From the NCBI GenBank assembly GCA_003290165.1, contig QNQO01000685.1, positions 248,001 to 312,000 of the forward strand: a DNA stretch of 64,000 nt. Direction: 5' to 3'. The notes below the pieces were generated by a model. The model worked only from the letters and a program-made list of their open reading frames with translations, was not told the origin of the DNA and made no database searches. Numbering within the stretch: the first letter of the stretch is position 1; each line of letters opens with the position of its first letter. Source of the stretch: Berberis thunbergii. Its lineage: Eukaryota; Streptophyta; Magnoliopsida; Ranunculales; Berberidaceae. Of the stretch, positions 22,179 through 34,106 are shown piece after piece. A program made the translations under genes and the position numbers.

Positions 22179-23760
22179 CTTCGTGACCCATTCCTCTCCT
22201 CATATTTTCATGTTAACTTGTTCGACATATGCCTTCCTAATGACTCATGCTTGAAGTCTGATTTTCGGTATTCTTTGGAGTCATGCTTTGACTATTTTCA
22301 CGATACAAATGATCTCATAATTCAAGAAATAGTTCGGGCGTTATCGAAAAATGCATCTAATGAGAAAATTCATGTCATAGGTAGTGATAATTTCAGGTTT
22401 GGGGGTATTGCTGAGTTGTCTAGTTTATCATTTTTGTGTAATTTATTTTGTTATGATAAGCTTGTACCGCCCGATATATCTATAGACATATCTCTTTGCA
22501 TTACTTTCACTTTGACTAACACTACTTATTTGGATCCCTTGTTTTTAAGGGATGAATTCAGTTTTGACAATCTTATTGTGAAACATATTCAATCTTTTGA
22601 TTTGACATTTGACTTATGATCTCCTTTTTTAAAAGCAGGCAAGAATCGTTTGTTGGATAACATTTTATGTAACCCTTTTTTGTTCAATGTCCCTAAGGAT
22701 TTTCCGGGAATGCGAGTTTATTTGTATTTTCTCTATGATCTTGAATGGTGTCTTCGTAGCTTTTGGGATGTGTAGTATATGTTGTGCTGCATGTGATTTC
22801 TACGTTTTGTTAGACGGATCCTCAACTTTTTAGGTTGTTATACGATTCTTTGACACTTTTGAAAGAGGGTGTTCGCTGGGTTCTTCATCTAAATTTTATG
22901 GTACATCATTTGCGAGAAAGACTATATGTCGAGCTGACGACGTTTATTCAGTTGAGATGTCATAATACCGACTAGATCTTAAGAAACGATATAGACAATT
23001 TTCTTTAAACAATTCTCTAGCTTTTTAGCCCACCTACTAAATATTTGTTTGCAGCCCTTTGAGCATTTGAATAACATTTTCTTTGCTAATCCCATTTACC
23101 ACTACCCACTCCAATTATGGAGTAATACCCTATATTATTTTTTATCCTTACCCAATTTCTTCGAGAATGTGTATATATGTTTGGAATGGGCAAATAGAAA
23201 GAGCAAAAACATGTCGTTGATAAATAAAATAAAATAAGATTGATGCTTCAAAAAAAAATAAAGAATAATTTGGAATGAAGAAAATTTAATAGTGTACAAC
23301 ATTAGTTCATTCTTCATTGCCCTATGTATTTTTTAAAGGGTGTAGCCATTCTCAAATAATTTTTCTATATCTTTTTTCATTCTTTTTAGCCATAATCTTA
23401 GCCCCATTACAACCTAATAAAGACCCAATTGATCTTAAGTAAAGATTCGGTTTGTAGATGTGGAGATTAAATAAACAAGAGCTATGGTGTGTGATTCGAC
23501 ATTCGAAAAAAGTAATTGATATTCTTGTCCATGAGATCATATTCATTTCATTATCTGAAAGATATGTTTTTCATGATAATTATATGTGAGATATTTGTAT
23601 TTCCATAATTTATTATTTTCCTCACATATAAACTGAGTAATAAATATTCAATCTTTGAGTGCTTTATTTATGAGTGACATGAGAGATTTGTAGTCGAAGC
23701 GTATTTTATAAAGGTTATCTAGTCATGTCTTTACCGTGAAATAAAGAGATATGTTGATGA
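22179..23760. other. Unassigned, probably decayed Athila-like internal or downstream sequence
   Basis: An open frame of 133 codons (22218-22619) matches no family I recognise. The region follows the small gypsy insertion in the Athila-like element, so it may be the rest of that host element. There are no pol motifs and no second LTR. Confidence 0.3.
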
Positions 23761-23761
23761 A

Positions 23762-24056
23762 GATATCCGCCAATCCGTGTCAAGGTATAGAGATTTGTAG
23801 CAATTTCTTCTTCAGCTTGGTGGGGCAGATATCCGCCAATCCGTGTGGGGCGGGTATGGTTTTTTTAAAAAGATAAACGGATTGATAGGGCAGATTTGGG
23901 GATCCGCAATCACTGACAGGACGGATATCCGCCAATCCGTGTGGGGCGGGTATGGTTTTTTTTTTTTTTAAATAAACAGATTGGGATGGCGAATTTGGGA
24001 GTCCACAATCACTGACGGGGCGGGGATGGATTTACTCAAATCCCCCCATTGCCATC
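23762..24056. repeat. Tandem repeat with GGGGCGGATATCCGCCA-like unit
   Basis: GATATCCGCCAATCCGTGT occurs at 23762, 23828 and 23924. The last two head ~96-bp units that also share GGGGCGGGTATGGTTTTTT and GCAATCACTGACAGG or a variant. The final part (GGGGCGGGGATGG...CCCCCCATTGCCATCC) resembles the subterminal repeats of hAT MITEs, but I cannot pair two ends. Confidence 0.65.
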
Positions 24057-24422
24057 CTACTCACTTCAATGAAACTACAACCAAGACCTAGAACTGCGAG
24101 ATTGAGAGATAATCTACTCCAAAATGGTCGAAACGTGTCCACTACAAAATATTGAGCATGACCCTTTCTACTATAAAGATGAGGATCTTAGGAGGGGCTT
24201 AAATGCTACTTCGTTTTCCTAGGTGGCATGAACTACAAAGATGTAAAACTTGGCATCCATCTTAGGATGTATCAAATATGCAAAAATATTTGGGTGTATA
24301 CTAGTAGCCAAGTTATAATTAAATTTTGTAATTTCAGGAAAGACCTTTCAATAGTAACTTGGCTGGCATCTTATAAAATGTGTATTGAAAGGGAACAATA
24401 GGTCAAGTGCAATTCATTTTTT

Positions 24423-25345
24423 ATGAGTAATTAATAATTTATTTTGATTTGATACTCTACTATAGCTTTTTCAGATGTGAGCAAGTCCTTTGGCGTATTA
24501 TTAATTTGATTGTATGACTACTTTATACTTTTTTTTTTTTTGGAAAGCAACTACTCCTACTTTATACTTCGTGATATCCTTAGGATCTCATGGAAATTGT
24601 TACTAACCCTTAAGCTTAAGGAATAAAGTTCGAGCATAATTAGGAAGGTAACTATTAGTCAACAATTGCTTTTAAAAAAAAGTGGTTGTTGAGCCTTTTT
24701 ATTTATTTTAAATTTATGCTCGAAGGCTACGTTACTGCCTCCTATAGGTAACCAAACCATGCTTCATATAGTACCAAGACTTGCAAGGATGGCTAGTCAT
24801 AACATGGAAATTTTGTGTGAGCATGTGATGTGTTTTTAAAAAAAAAAATCAAAACTCTAGTTATATATCCAATTTTTGAAAGAGTGAGGAATATTGAAAT
24901 TGACGTATGTAATTTGAAGAGTTTTTGAAAGTAGGGTGTTATAAAGCTTGAGTATGTGATGATCATTATTCACGCCATTGCACATACATTACCAATGCGT
25001 AAGGAACACGTACAATGCATGAAAACACATATCACTCAGATCGAGATATACCTCAATCTATCGAGCATCACATTGCTATTATGAAAAGATCAACGCACTC
25101 AATATAAGAAGACTCGTATAATGCACGAAATTTCAACCGGGTCCACATATGTATTACTCCACCCTACATTTCCCTTATATGTTGCTTGTATGAATCATAT
25201 CACACAACACTAAATTTGGTCTCACTAATGAACTAAAACCCTAAAAATGAACCTATCAATGACTCGGATACCATGGCATCAGCAAATGAGCTTTTCAATC
25301 CACTCATCAAGCATTTTCTATTAGCTGCGTATACCAATCAATTGA
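24423..25345 (+). repeat. Direct duplicated segment, left copy
   Basis: Matches 34107-35539 block by block from ATGAGTAATTAATAATTTAT to GCGTATACCAATCAATTGA, with shared landmarks TAGTACCAAGACTTGCAAGG, AACTAAAACCCTAAAAATG and AATGAGCTTTTCAATC. Differences are single substitutions plus extra segments in the right copy. At 25049-25057 it holds the uninterrupted site TACCTCAAT that in the right copy carries a foldback element. A Tat-type gag begins directly after 25345. Confidence 0.85.
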
Positions 25346-26015
25346 TAGAAGATCAACAAGCCGTCAGAACGAATGACACACTCTACAGATTCTCAACCCA
25401 ACGATGATCGCAACAATTCTCCTACTGGCAACGATGCATTACAAACAGCTCACGAACAAGAAGTAGCTCGGATCATTGGATCGATGTTGCCCGAGAATCC
25501 GGATCCACAACAATCAATAGCCCAAACAACCCAGACATCTGGCGATGCTGCCACGGATTCTCGAGTAGACTTGCTCATGGTCCAGATGAATTACATGACA
25601 AAGATGCTGAAAAAAATCACCTAGGAGGGCATCCATCCAGCTGACCCTGTTCAAGCATTGCCTCAACAAAACTTCGCCAACCGAACTCAAGGAAGTGATG
25701 AGTCTCAGCAGAACCCCAACAGGGAAACTTCAAAAGCAACGAGCTCCCCCAAGGCAAGACTCCACAGTGCGACGTAACACTTGTTGAAATCTTGTTCGGA
25801 ATAGGAGTCACAGATCCCAACGTACCATACAAATTAGCCAAACCGCCATTCTCCGACGCCCTCATGAATATTGCAATGCCGAAACAGTTCACTCCACCAA
25901 AGTTCGAAGTATGTAATGGTACTATCGACCCAATTGATCACCTGAGACACTTCCACCACATGAAGGAAACCACGGAGTCGATCTTATGCAGAACATTTCC
26001 GACCAGCCTCACCTT
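25346..26015 (+). pseudogene. Tat-lineage gypsy gag, N-terminal part
   Basis: Frames starting at 25373 and 25792 carry the Tat-type gag: an N-terminal acidic, Gln-rich segment (HEQEVARIIGSMLPENPDPQ), then KPPFSDALMNIAMPKQFTPP, FEVCNGTIDPIDHLRHFHHM and LCRTFPTSLT, the start of the Retrotrans_gag capsid fold. A stop after codon 83 and a frame change disable it. At about 26015 the capsid sequence is cut by the CACTA-ended insertion. No 5' LTR or primer site precedes it. Confidence 0.75.
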
Positions 26016-26036
26016 CACAATTATAATGTCATCTGT

Positions 26037-26764
26037 AGTTTTTGCTGTCATTGGAAGGGGTGCCACTTGCAGTGGCAAAACCATCTTAGACGAGATGGCA
26101 TACAGGTTGGTATTGACTCATTTAATGTTTTTGTACTCCATCTACTAATCACACGAATACATATCCATTGATAATCCCTTGTGTTTTAGCTAATAAATAG
26201 AAAAGAGGAAAATAACAAGATACATCAGAGACTATACAATGTGAGCTTCCAGCAACATAATTGACACTGTTTCTTGAATCACTTTTGAAGCGGATGAGGG
26301 AGGCACATGTTTAAATTCCTGTTTATCTTTGTACTTTTTAGGAGATATGTCATTTATTTTGTCATAATTATTTGGTATTACATTTATATATTTTATTTGG
26401 CTCTGGTTCTGTTATTTTTCTTAAGCATTAGTAGAGAGAGCAACCATTATGATGTCAAAGAATATATATAATGTTGACTTCCAGCAACATAATTGACGGT
26501 GTTTAATGTTTCTTGAATCACTTTTGAAACAGCATGAGGGAGGCACAAGGTTTAAACCTCTGTTTATCTCTGTATCAACATATATCTTGTCATAATATAT
26601 TGAGATTGCATTTATGTAGTTTGTCATTTCCCGTTGTTTGGCTCTAAGATTCTTTCTTATTTTTTTCAGCATTAGTGACCCTGCAGCTCCTGCAAGGATA
26701 TCAGGAGGCTCTTCTAGTGGATCAACTGTAGTAGTGGCTACTAACCTTGTTGACTTCTCCTTAG
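26037..26764 (+). pseudogene. Captured amidase fragment (AMI1/Toc64-like amidase signature)
   Basis: Exon pieces 26037-26105 (GRGATCSGKTILDEMAY) and 26670-26764 (SDPAAPARISGGSSSGS then TVVVATNLVDFSLG) join at GT-AG sites. They carry the amidase-signature core: the Lys of SGKT and the Ser-rich GGSSSGS loop that supplies the catalytic Ser-cisSer-Lys triad. About a dozen residues usually found between the two pieces are missing. The intron holds a ~235-bp tandem duplication (TTCCAGCAACATAATTGAC at about 26246 and 26480) that repeats the end of the intron. The rest of the enzyme is absent. Confidence 0.7.
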
Positions 26765-27620
26765 GTGAGCTCTTATGGCAGCCCTTTAATCTTTCTACGT
26801 TTTGTGTGAATGCTATATTGTTTTTTTTCATATAGCCCAAGGTCTGGTCTGATATTTATGTCAGTAAAGCTTGCATGAGTTGAATGTTACTTGGAATGAA
26901 CTTGTTCATCTGATTCATAGTTTTGATATGGATATTATTGCTGGGGATTAGTGGAGACTAGTTTTGTACTTGCATGTGGAGCTTTCAGAAACATTCATTT
27001 CTTGCAAATTCAATTGTGTTCGACAGCTAGAAGAAATATAAATAACAGAAACAATCTAGACTTAGAAGGCTGTATATGCAAACTGATGATATGACAAGGT
27101 TGTATATGCAAGCTGATGATACGACAAGGTTGTATATGCAAGCTTTTAAGGTTCATCAGTATGTTTTTACAGTGTCAGGAGTTGGTATTAATCTTGATGA
27201 TTATTTTCCAGTGTTTGATGAAAGAGGGAAGATGCTTTGGGAACAAAATACAACTAACTTGATGATTATTTCCAGTATTTTTTATTTTCCGGCTCTGCTA
27301 TGTCCTGTACAATACAACACAACACACTAATTGCTCTCTATTTTTATTCCTTATATTCCAATCTCAACCATCACAAAATAAGTTTATTGTGCTCAAGGAC
27401 TTCATCTCATTGTTTGGTTATAAAAGGGTGCAATAATATGGAACTATTCGACCTTGTCAAAAATGCTTATACAGGTTCTTTATGGATATATAACCTGCCG
27501 CACAACAAAACTTGATTCCTGTTAATTTTTCTGTGCAATTGGAATTAATAGACCATCTACTAACTTTGCAATTGAAATCTTTCAATCTTGGGTTCTTAAT
27601 ATGTTTTTCTTGTAATTCAG

Positions 27621-27923
27621 AACATGTATGCTGGAAATGTTGCTTCAAAAGCTAGTGGTACTCTTTCAGTGGCAGTTCCAGGGGAACTTGCAAGCTTATA
27701 TGAGGCTTGGAAACAACATGGAAATGTACCTTGGGAAAGTATCAAGAAAAATGAATCTTTTAGTGGCAGTTCTAGTAATTTCATGCCTGCAGAACTACGT
27801 CTTGTTGAAATAAGATTCACAGTATCTCCTTACCTCCGTTTGCAAATGGATCGTACAAAAGCTAGGGTCATCTCTGACAAAAGACTTCGCAAGATATTCA
27901 CATCAAATGGAGAACTATTTTAG
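27621..27923 (+). pseudogene. Captured gamma-glutamyltranspeptidase fragment
   Basis: Gamma-glutamyltranspeptidase cleaves glutathione and glutathione conjugates. The segment after an ATTCAG acceptor reads NMYAGNVASKASGTLSVAVP, GELASLYEAWKQHGNVPWES, and after a ~70-bp interruption FTVSPYLRLQMDRTKARV and KRLRKIFTSNGELF. This is the order found in the N-terminal half of plant GGT (residues ~90-180 of ~600). The catalytic Thr region is not present. The interruption has GT and AG borders and may be a small intron. Confidence 0.75.
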
Positions 27924-28370
27924 TTTTCTTCGTGTTAGATACATGTACTTTTTTTAAATAAAATATTGATCCAATATGAGAAACAATGTTGTAATTGATT
28001 GCAACTATTTCACTTTGTAATGGTTGCAAGATTATTTTAATTTGGGTATTAACATAGGTATTTGAATATTTTGGTTGTATAAATTCATTTGTTGATGCCT
28101 TTTTTATTTATTTAATTAAAAACATATTTTACATATATATTTTTGTAAAAAAAAAATTTGTAACAAGTCGAGTTGTTGGTAATATTTGAACATTGTAACA
28201 TACTACAGTGCCATTAGTAACTTTGGACAACTGTTACGAAATTTGAAGATTGTAACACATCGATGTGTTACTAATATTTGTAATGTCGTGATTTGCAAGA
28301 TTTTTGTGGTGTTACAAATTTTTTTAGTAACACAGCTAGTGTGTTACAAATTGCCATTTATGGTGTAGTG

Positions 28371-29110
28371 GGCGGTCTTGTTGAAAACAACAAAAAAACA
28401 TCTTTTTTGAAGAGATGAAAACTGTCAGGAGGAAGAATGAACAGGAAAGGGAAAACCATTCAAGGAAAAGGGAAAGGAAAAAAAGAAAGAAGGCGAGACG
28501 ATGGACTACGGCGAGATAACAGTCAATCAAATAAACGCTTAAATGAGGAATAACCGAGTCCAACCAGCGGGAATCCAGGAAATCACAATCGACACGGCCC
28601 AATCACAAGTTGATAACCAACGTAATGAAAAATGAATACAATCTATACATGACCCTAAAGACAAGTCGGACCAACAACCTGAAGTACATGGAAAATTGGG
28701 AGAACGTCAATTGGCCACCTAGGATGAGAGGAGACCCAAAAAGAAAAGACAAAAGCAGGTATTGTTCCTTCCACAAGGATCACGGGCATGATACCAAAGA
28801 CTACTACAAGCTAAAAGAAGAAATCGAGCATTGGATCCAAAGATGATGACTCAACGAATTCATTGGAATGTCAGGCAAACAGCTCAAAGAAAAGGCACAT
28901 ACCAGCGCCATAGGATCGAAAGAATAATTTACAGAACTGATATATGCTCTACACCACATCTAACCCAGCAAAGAGACACTTTCCGCTCGAGCAGATCTAT
29001 ATCGAAGCGAAAAGCCTAACGCCCCGAAGACGGTTGCACCGATCGACTTGAGGACTCTACCAACGGATGCAAATTCAACCCGACTTACGAAAGAAAGAAT
29101 TAACAACAAC
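28371..29110 (+). pseudogene. Tat-lineage gypsy gag, C-terminal part
   Basis: Beyond the insertion the frame at 28610-28846 resumes Tat gag: NWPPRMRGDPKRKDKSRYC, SFHKDHGHDTKDYYKLKEEI, EHWIQR. The CxxH...H pattern is the lineage's zinc-knuckle-like motif. Fragments continue to about 29110 (KEFIGMSGKQLKEKA). Stops are present on both sides. No protease, reverse transcriptase, RNase H or integrase motif follows. Confidence 0.7.
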
Positions 29111-29459
29111 GAACTCCATCGAATCTCAGTAAGCGATGCCAAGTGAGGAGCAGTAGCAGGTCAAATAAAGGAGACCATGAATTAAACGAGAAAGAACAGC
29201 AAATGCCCGAACCCCCAACACGAGGATAAACATCAACCATACAATTATTAAGAAGAAATCGCTCAACAATGTAGCGTAACTGCTCCAAAAAATGACCATT
29301 AGGAATGGTCAGAACATTCTAAAGGGAAAATCAATAAAATTACAAATTCAAAGTTATCATCCCACGAAAGATAAAGGCTTTGAAATGAAGCCATGCAAAA
29401 CAATCAACATATAAAGCCAAAAGCAATCAGGACGCAAGTTAGATACATATATTAAACTT

Positions 29460-30420
29460 TTGGTCTGATCAACCAATGAAATAAAAGTTGGATGAATGAT
29501 TCAACTAAGTAAAAATGACTTCGGGTCGATTAGAGCGTCAAACCAACGAAGTCAAACTGGACGAACAAGTCAACTTAACACAAAAACTTCGAGTCAACTG
29601 AGATGTCGAGTTAATGAAGTAAAAGTTGGAAGAATGAGTCAACTAAGTAAAAATGACTTCGGGTAGACTAGAGCGTCGAACCAACAAAGTAAAAGTAGAC
29701 AAATGAGTCAACTTAACACAAAAACTCTGAGTCAACTGAGACGTCGAGTTAACGAAGTAAAAGTTGGACGAACGAGTCAACTAAATAAAAATGACTTCGG
29801 GTCGACTAGACTGTCGAACCAACGAAGTAAAAGTGGACGAACGAGTCAACTTAACAGAAAAATTCGAGTTGACTGAGACATCGAGTTAACGAAGTAAAAG
29901 TTGGACGAACGAGTCAACTAAGTAAAAACGACTTCGGGTCGACTAGAGCCTCAAACCAACAAAGTAAAAGCGGATGAACGAGTCAACTTAACACAAAAAC
30001 TTCGAATCGACTTAGACGTCAAGTTAACGAAGTAAAAGTTTGACGAACGAGTCAACTAAATAAAAATGACTTCGGGTCGACTTGAGTGTCGAACCAACAA
30101 AGTAAAAGTGGATGAACGAGTCAACTTATCACAAAAACTTCGAGTCGACTAAGCCGCCTAGTTAACGAAGTAAAAGTTGGATGAACAGGTCAACTATGTA
30201 AAAACGACTTCGAGTTGAATAAACGTCGAACTAACGAAGTAAAAGTGGATGAATGAGTCAACGAAGTAAAAATACTTCAGGTCGACTAGAGCGTCAAACC
30301 AACAAAGTAAAAGTTTAATGAATGAGTCAACTAAGTAAAAACGACTTCGGGTCGACTAGAAAGGTCAAACCAACGAAGCAAAACTCGAAGGAAATGACTT
30401 CAAGACAACCGAAACGACGA
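29460..30420 (+). repeat. Tandem repeat, ~138-bp dimeric unit, inside Tat element
   Basis: GACTTCGGGT or a variant recurs at 29517, 29655, 29793, 29930, 30068 and 30206, a spacing of 137-138 bp. Each unit is itself two related ~69-bp halves, one with ACGAAGTAAAAGTGGACGAA and one with GTTAACGAAGTAAAAGTTGG. After 30240 the array falls to single ~69-bp halves and fades. Tat/Ogre elements are known to carry tandem repeats in untranslated regions. Confidence 0.85.
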
Positions 30421-30838
30421 ACCAACTCGAAAAAGGAAAATTTTGTTTTGATCAAACCAACAAACCAATCAACGGAGGAACAAGTTAGCACAACTCAAGA
30501 GCCTCAGATTAACTAACACACCAGATCAACAAAGTAGAAGACAAACAAACAAAACAATTTTCTCATTAAAGCTCCAAGACAACCAACACAGGGTTGAGAT
30601 GGACATAATGAAGCATAAGAAAATTTAAATCAGCAAAAGACAGACAAAGCAAAATATAGCTGTAAAAAATCAAAGCTGGAGTACAAATCATTTTAAACAA
30701 CAACAGACGACCTATAAAAGGCACATGCAACAAGAATGAAGTCAACAAGATGAAACATGACTACGAAGAAAAGCAAATAAGAAAATTCATGTTCTTTAAT
30801 CAAAAGTTATTATATTACATTCAAATAAAATAAAAGGG

Positions 30839-33199
30839 TCAAGGGGAAAGATCTATAACCCGGCACAACCGGATCACTGGCAGGAGAGGGAGACAATGAC
30901 TCCTCAACTGTTGGATCGACCGGAAGGTCTTCGACATCATCTTCATCCTAAAAGGTCTGATAAACCAAGTGACGGTACTGAGACAAATCAACACCAAGAC
31001 CCTCAATATAGTTGAGAAGCTCAGTCTGTTCATCAACAATTAGCTACCAATCCGCAACCTCTAATAATGTGAAGCTTGTCCTTAACTAAAGAAAGCTCAT
31101 TCCTAGTTGCTATAAGTTGCTCCTCAACAGTAGTAAGCGTCACAGAAGTATAAGCGTTGACCTCGTGAAGTGAAGCCATTAATTGCTCCACCCTTTTTTC
31201 AACAATGTCGCGGTTGTTAGAGTGTTCTATCACGGCACGCGCAACCTCATCATGGAGTGCCTTCTCGACGAACAACACTTTTTCCACATCATGTAAGCGT
31301 GCATGAACACTATCTAATTCGGCTCTTAAAGATTCGAGCTTGGTCACAGACCGATTCGTGCACTCTCCTCCTCGACCAATGAGGCTTGAGCAACCCCAAC
31401 CACTGTGATCCGCTCCATGCATTATGCTTTTATTGCGTTATATTGATAAAGAACATGGGAAAACACTAATAGAAGCACAACGAACTTCCTCTCCAGAGAA
31501 ACCACAAGATTACGACTAGCTTGATGACCAGAACCCTTCACCCTTACGTAGGCTAAATGAGTCATCATGTCCATTATAAGCTTAAGACCATCATCAAGAT
31601 GAAAGCTCGAATCTAGCACAGGCATCAAAAGCCTCTTTACCGATCGTTTATGCCATGCATTAATTAATTTACGAGCACTATCCTACACGTCAAGTCGACA
31701 AAACAAGCAAAACTTCTCGTCCGATTTGACCCAAATGTTTTCGGGGGTAGGTTCCTTCCAACTGATCTGAGAATGAAGAACGCGAGGATCCAAAAGCAGG
31801 AAGGAACCACCACCGACAATTGGGAAGGAAGAATGAACATCAGAAGAACCATCCTTACGCTCTTGTTGCGCAATAACTATAGCAGAAGCGGAACGAGTGG
31901 CAGTCCAATGAGAACAGAGGAGCCTAAGTGAGTTTAAGAAGGCGGGACCTCTGACCCATCATCAACAGGAGAAGAAAGAGAATGAAGAAACAATGTCTCA
32001 TGAACTCGATCACGACTGTTAAGCTCCTTAGACTGAACAACAACTATTTGGAACATCTTGTCATCAATGGCCCTAGTATCCTCATTAGAACACTTAGCAA
32101 CGTTAGGACCACCGTAAGCAGATAGGAGTATTTTTTACCATTGTCCAGTGGACGAATGGTCTTTGTTTCGCTCCTCTCCAATGCCAACTTCATTTCTTCC
32201 GCCTCTTGCAGAGAGCAGTGATCCTCCCTTGAGGGCTCTCTATCAACAAAATTCGAGTAAAGAGAAGCACGACGAACAAAATCAACGATTCGTTTTTTCT
32301 TCGGAACACGATTGGAATTCAGAAACAACCGCTTCGAAGGGATAACATGCCTCAAAACTTTTCTCTTCCTAGAAGTCAGACCGGTAGCCACGCCAACAAG
32401 AGCATCGAGATCCATAACACCCGAGCTCACTTTCCCATCAACGATAGCGTTACCACCATCAACAAGGACAACACATGTAACAATCTCCGCAACTTGCCTC
32501 TCAGTTAGCAAAGCTCGCTCGACTTCATTCATGTGTGTACAAACCGCTGCACTTCACCATGTCATCAGTAAGATAGGTGTCCAAAGGAACTCCAAGAAGC
32601 CGCAAAAAATGCTCGTTGATAATCTGTTATTCAACGGTCAATTGCAGATTCCTTCGCTTGTTGGGAACCCGAAAATACCTCACTATCTGCCGACCGTGCA
32701 AATTGAAATAGCCAGAGTGGAAAGTAGCATAAAAAAATTCCTGTGACCAACCCTTGATTTCATCATTAAGGTTGCTAAAACATGTGGGAGAACGAAAGAA
32801 ACAAGTGCTCTTAGACGACAATAGAATGACCACTGAATACAAAATTTTAGTAGTCAAAGGAATACCATAAATGATGGCCCTTGCATATGTGTGAATCATA
32901 ACCCTCCAACCGTTTGGGCCCATCTGAGCAGGAGAAATACCCAAAAGATCTAATTAAGACCAGAACAGCTCTGGAACTGGAAATCGAAGACCGGCGTGAA
33001 ACTTTCGCGAGTAATGCGCAATATATCCCTTCCTTGGATGACAAGGACTGCCATTTTCATGAGGTAGAATGATCTCAAGGTCGGAAGGCAAAGAGTAGTT
33101 GGAACGGACGCTATCTAAGGTTTGTCTCAGAAGCCTTCTTGGGGGGAAAATGAGTTTCGCAGATAATATGTTGTTCACTGTCCAATAAATCACTAGCAA
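30839..33199 (-). pseudogene. Tat antisense ORF (putative gypsy-type transposon protein domain)
   Basis: Minus-strand fragments 33199-32954, 32944-32627, 32532-32044, 31873-31664, 31628-31422, 31422-31033 and 31039-30839 form one broken ORF. It includes GISPAQMGPNGWRVMIHTYA and WSQEFFYATFHSGYF, the pattern of the antisense-encoded 'putative gypsy type transposon' domain that Tat-lineage elements carry downstream of pol. The middle has KRKVLRHVIPSKRLFLN. The C-terminal part (31033-31422) is a clear coiled coil (ESLRAELDSVHARLHDVEKV). At least five frame breaks or stops are present. Its function in these elements is not established. Confidence 0.7.
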
Positions 33200-33843
33200 A
33201 CACCGTGAATAGGCAAGAAATGATGAAAAAATGCAATAGAAAGAAGAAACAATCCTAATATCAAATATGACATAAAGAAGGAAACAAAGCCGTCACGACA
33301 TCCTTTATGCAACCGAGCAATGAAGAGAATGTTCACGGAGCGACATACGGGATATAATTGCGTGCGAAATTCCAAAAAATATGTGCAAAAGCAAACAGGT
33401 AACAAAGTAATCGAGACGATCGACCAATCGAAAGTTGTTAACAACATTAAATTCAATGCAAAAATGCGATTGAGATATCAACCGTCACAAAGTTAGTGGG
33501 TACATGAATGTACTTACTAACTAAAGGGGGGAGTAGCTGATGATACATCAAAATAGACCAATCATCATGGCCATACATGTGGTAGAGAACATCCATCATA
33601 AGGACATGACGTCCCATCTATTGGGCAAACTCGTAAAACCCAAGAAGAATATAGCCGACCGCAGAGGCTCAGACAAAACCCACTATAAGTAGGTATAAAC
33701 AAAGCCTGAATCTAGGTCCGAATGAATCAAAGTCCAAATCCAGGCCCGACATGAGTTCTCTCATAAAGAAGATGAACATTGCACCAAAAAGAGTTGTGGA
33801 AGGAGTTACGCCTCCACGGATGCATCTCTATCAAGGAGGAGAC

Positions 33844-34106
33844 TGTTACGAGAAACATCTCATTATGTTGCGCCTCACATACTTAATTAATGCAAAGAAT
33901 TAACGACGATCATTATAAAAAGGTAAAAGGAACAATCGACACAGGTATGCAACTTTAATTGAGTTTTGTTCAAATTTACTTCATTCTTCAAACATAGTTG
34001 TTGACTTAAGCATTGGAGTACCTTAAACCACAAAAAATGTGATTCTTGGCAGTCTAACATCTGTTTTGCAAGTCAAACTCACAAAATGACAGGATTTGGA
34101 TGCATC
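33844..34106 (+). repeat. Tat 3' LTR with polypurine tract
   Basis: A purine-rich CAAGGAGGAGAC at 33831-33843 precedes TGTTACGAGAAACATCTCATT, the usual start of this lineage's LTR. TTGACTTAAGCATTGGAGTACC lies near the 3' end, and the LTR closes GGATGCATCA. It is only 263 bp and directly abuts the right copy of the duplicated segment. No 5' partner is present. Confidence 0.6.

Larger units (their letters stand above)
26016..28370. mobile_element. CACTA-ended insertion carrying fragments of two host genes
   Basis: The insertion splits the Tat gag. The right end is ATGGTGTAGTG at 28360-28370 (complement of CACTACACCAT). Inside that end is a ~230-bp zone of GTAACA/TGTTAC motifs (28195-28345), typical of CACTA subterminal repeats. 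No matching left end is visible near 26016, so the left terminus is lost or changed. The interior holds amidase exons (26037-26764), an unassigned exon-like segment near 27150-27250 (contains LDDYFPVFDERGKMLWEQN) and gamma-glutamyltranspeptidase exons (27621-27920), all on the + strand with intron remnants. There is no transposase. Confidence 0.65.

Noticed and set aside
24423..25345. Duplicated segment as the LTR of a 10-kb element
   Set aside because: No primer-binding site follows the left copy, no purine tract precedes the right copy, gag starts at once, and a proper Tat 3' LTR with its own purine tract lies inside.
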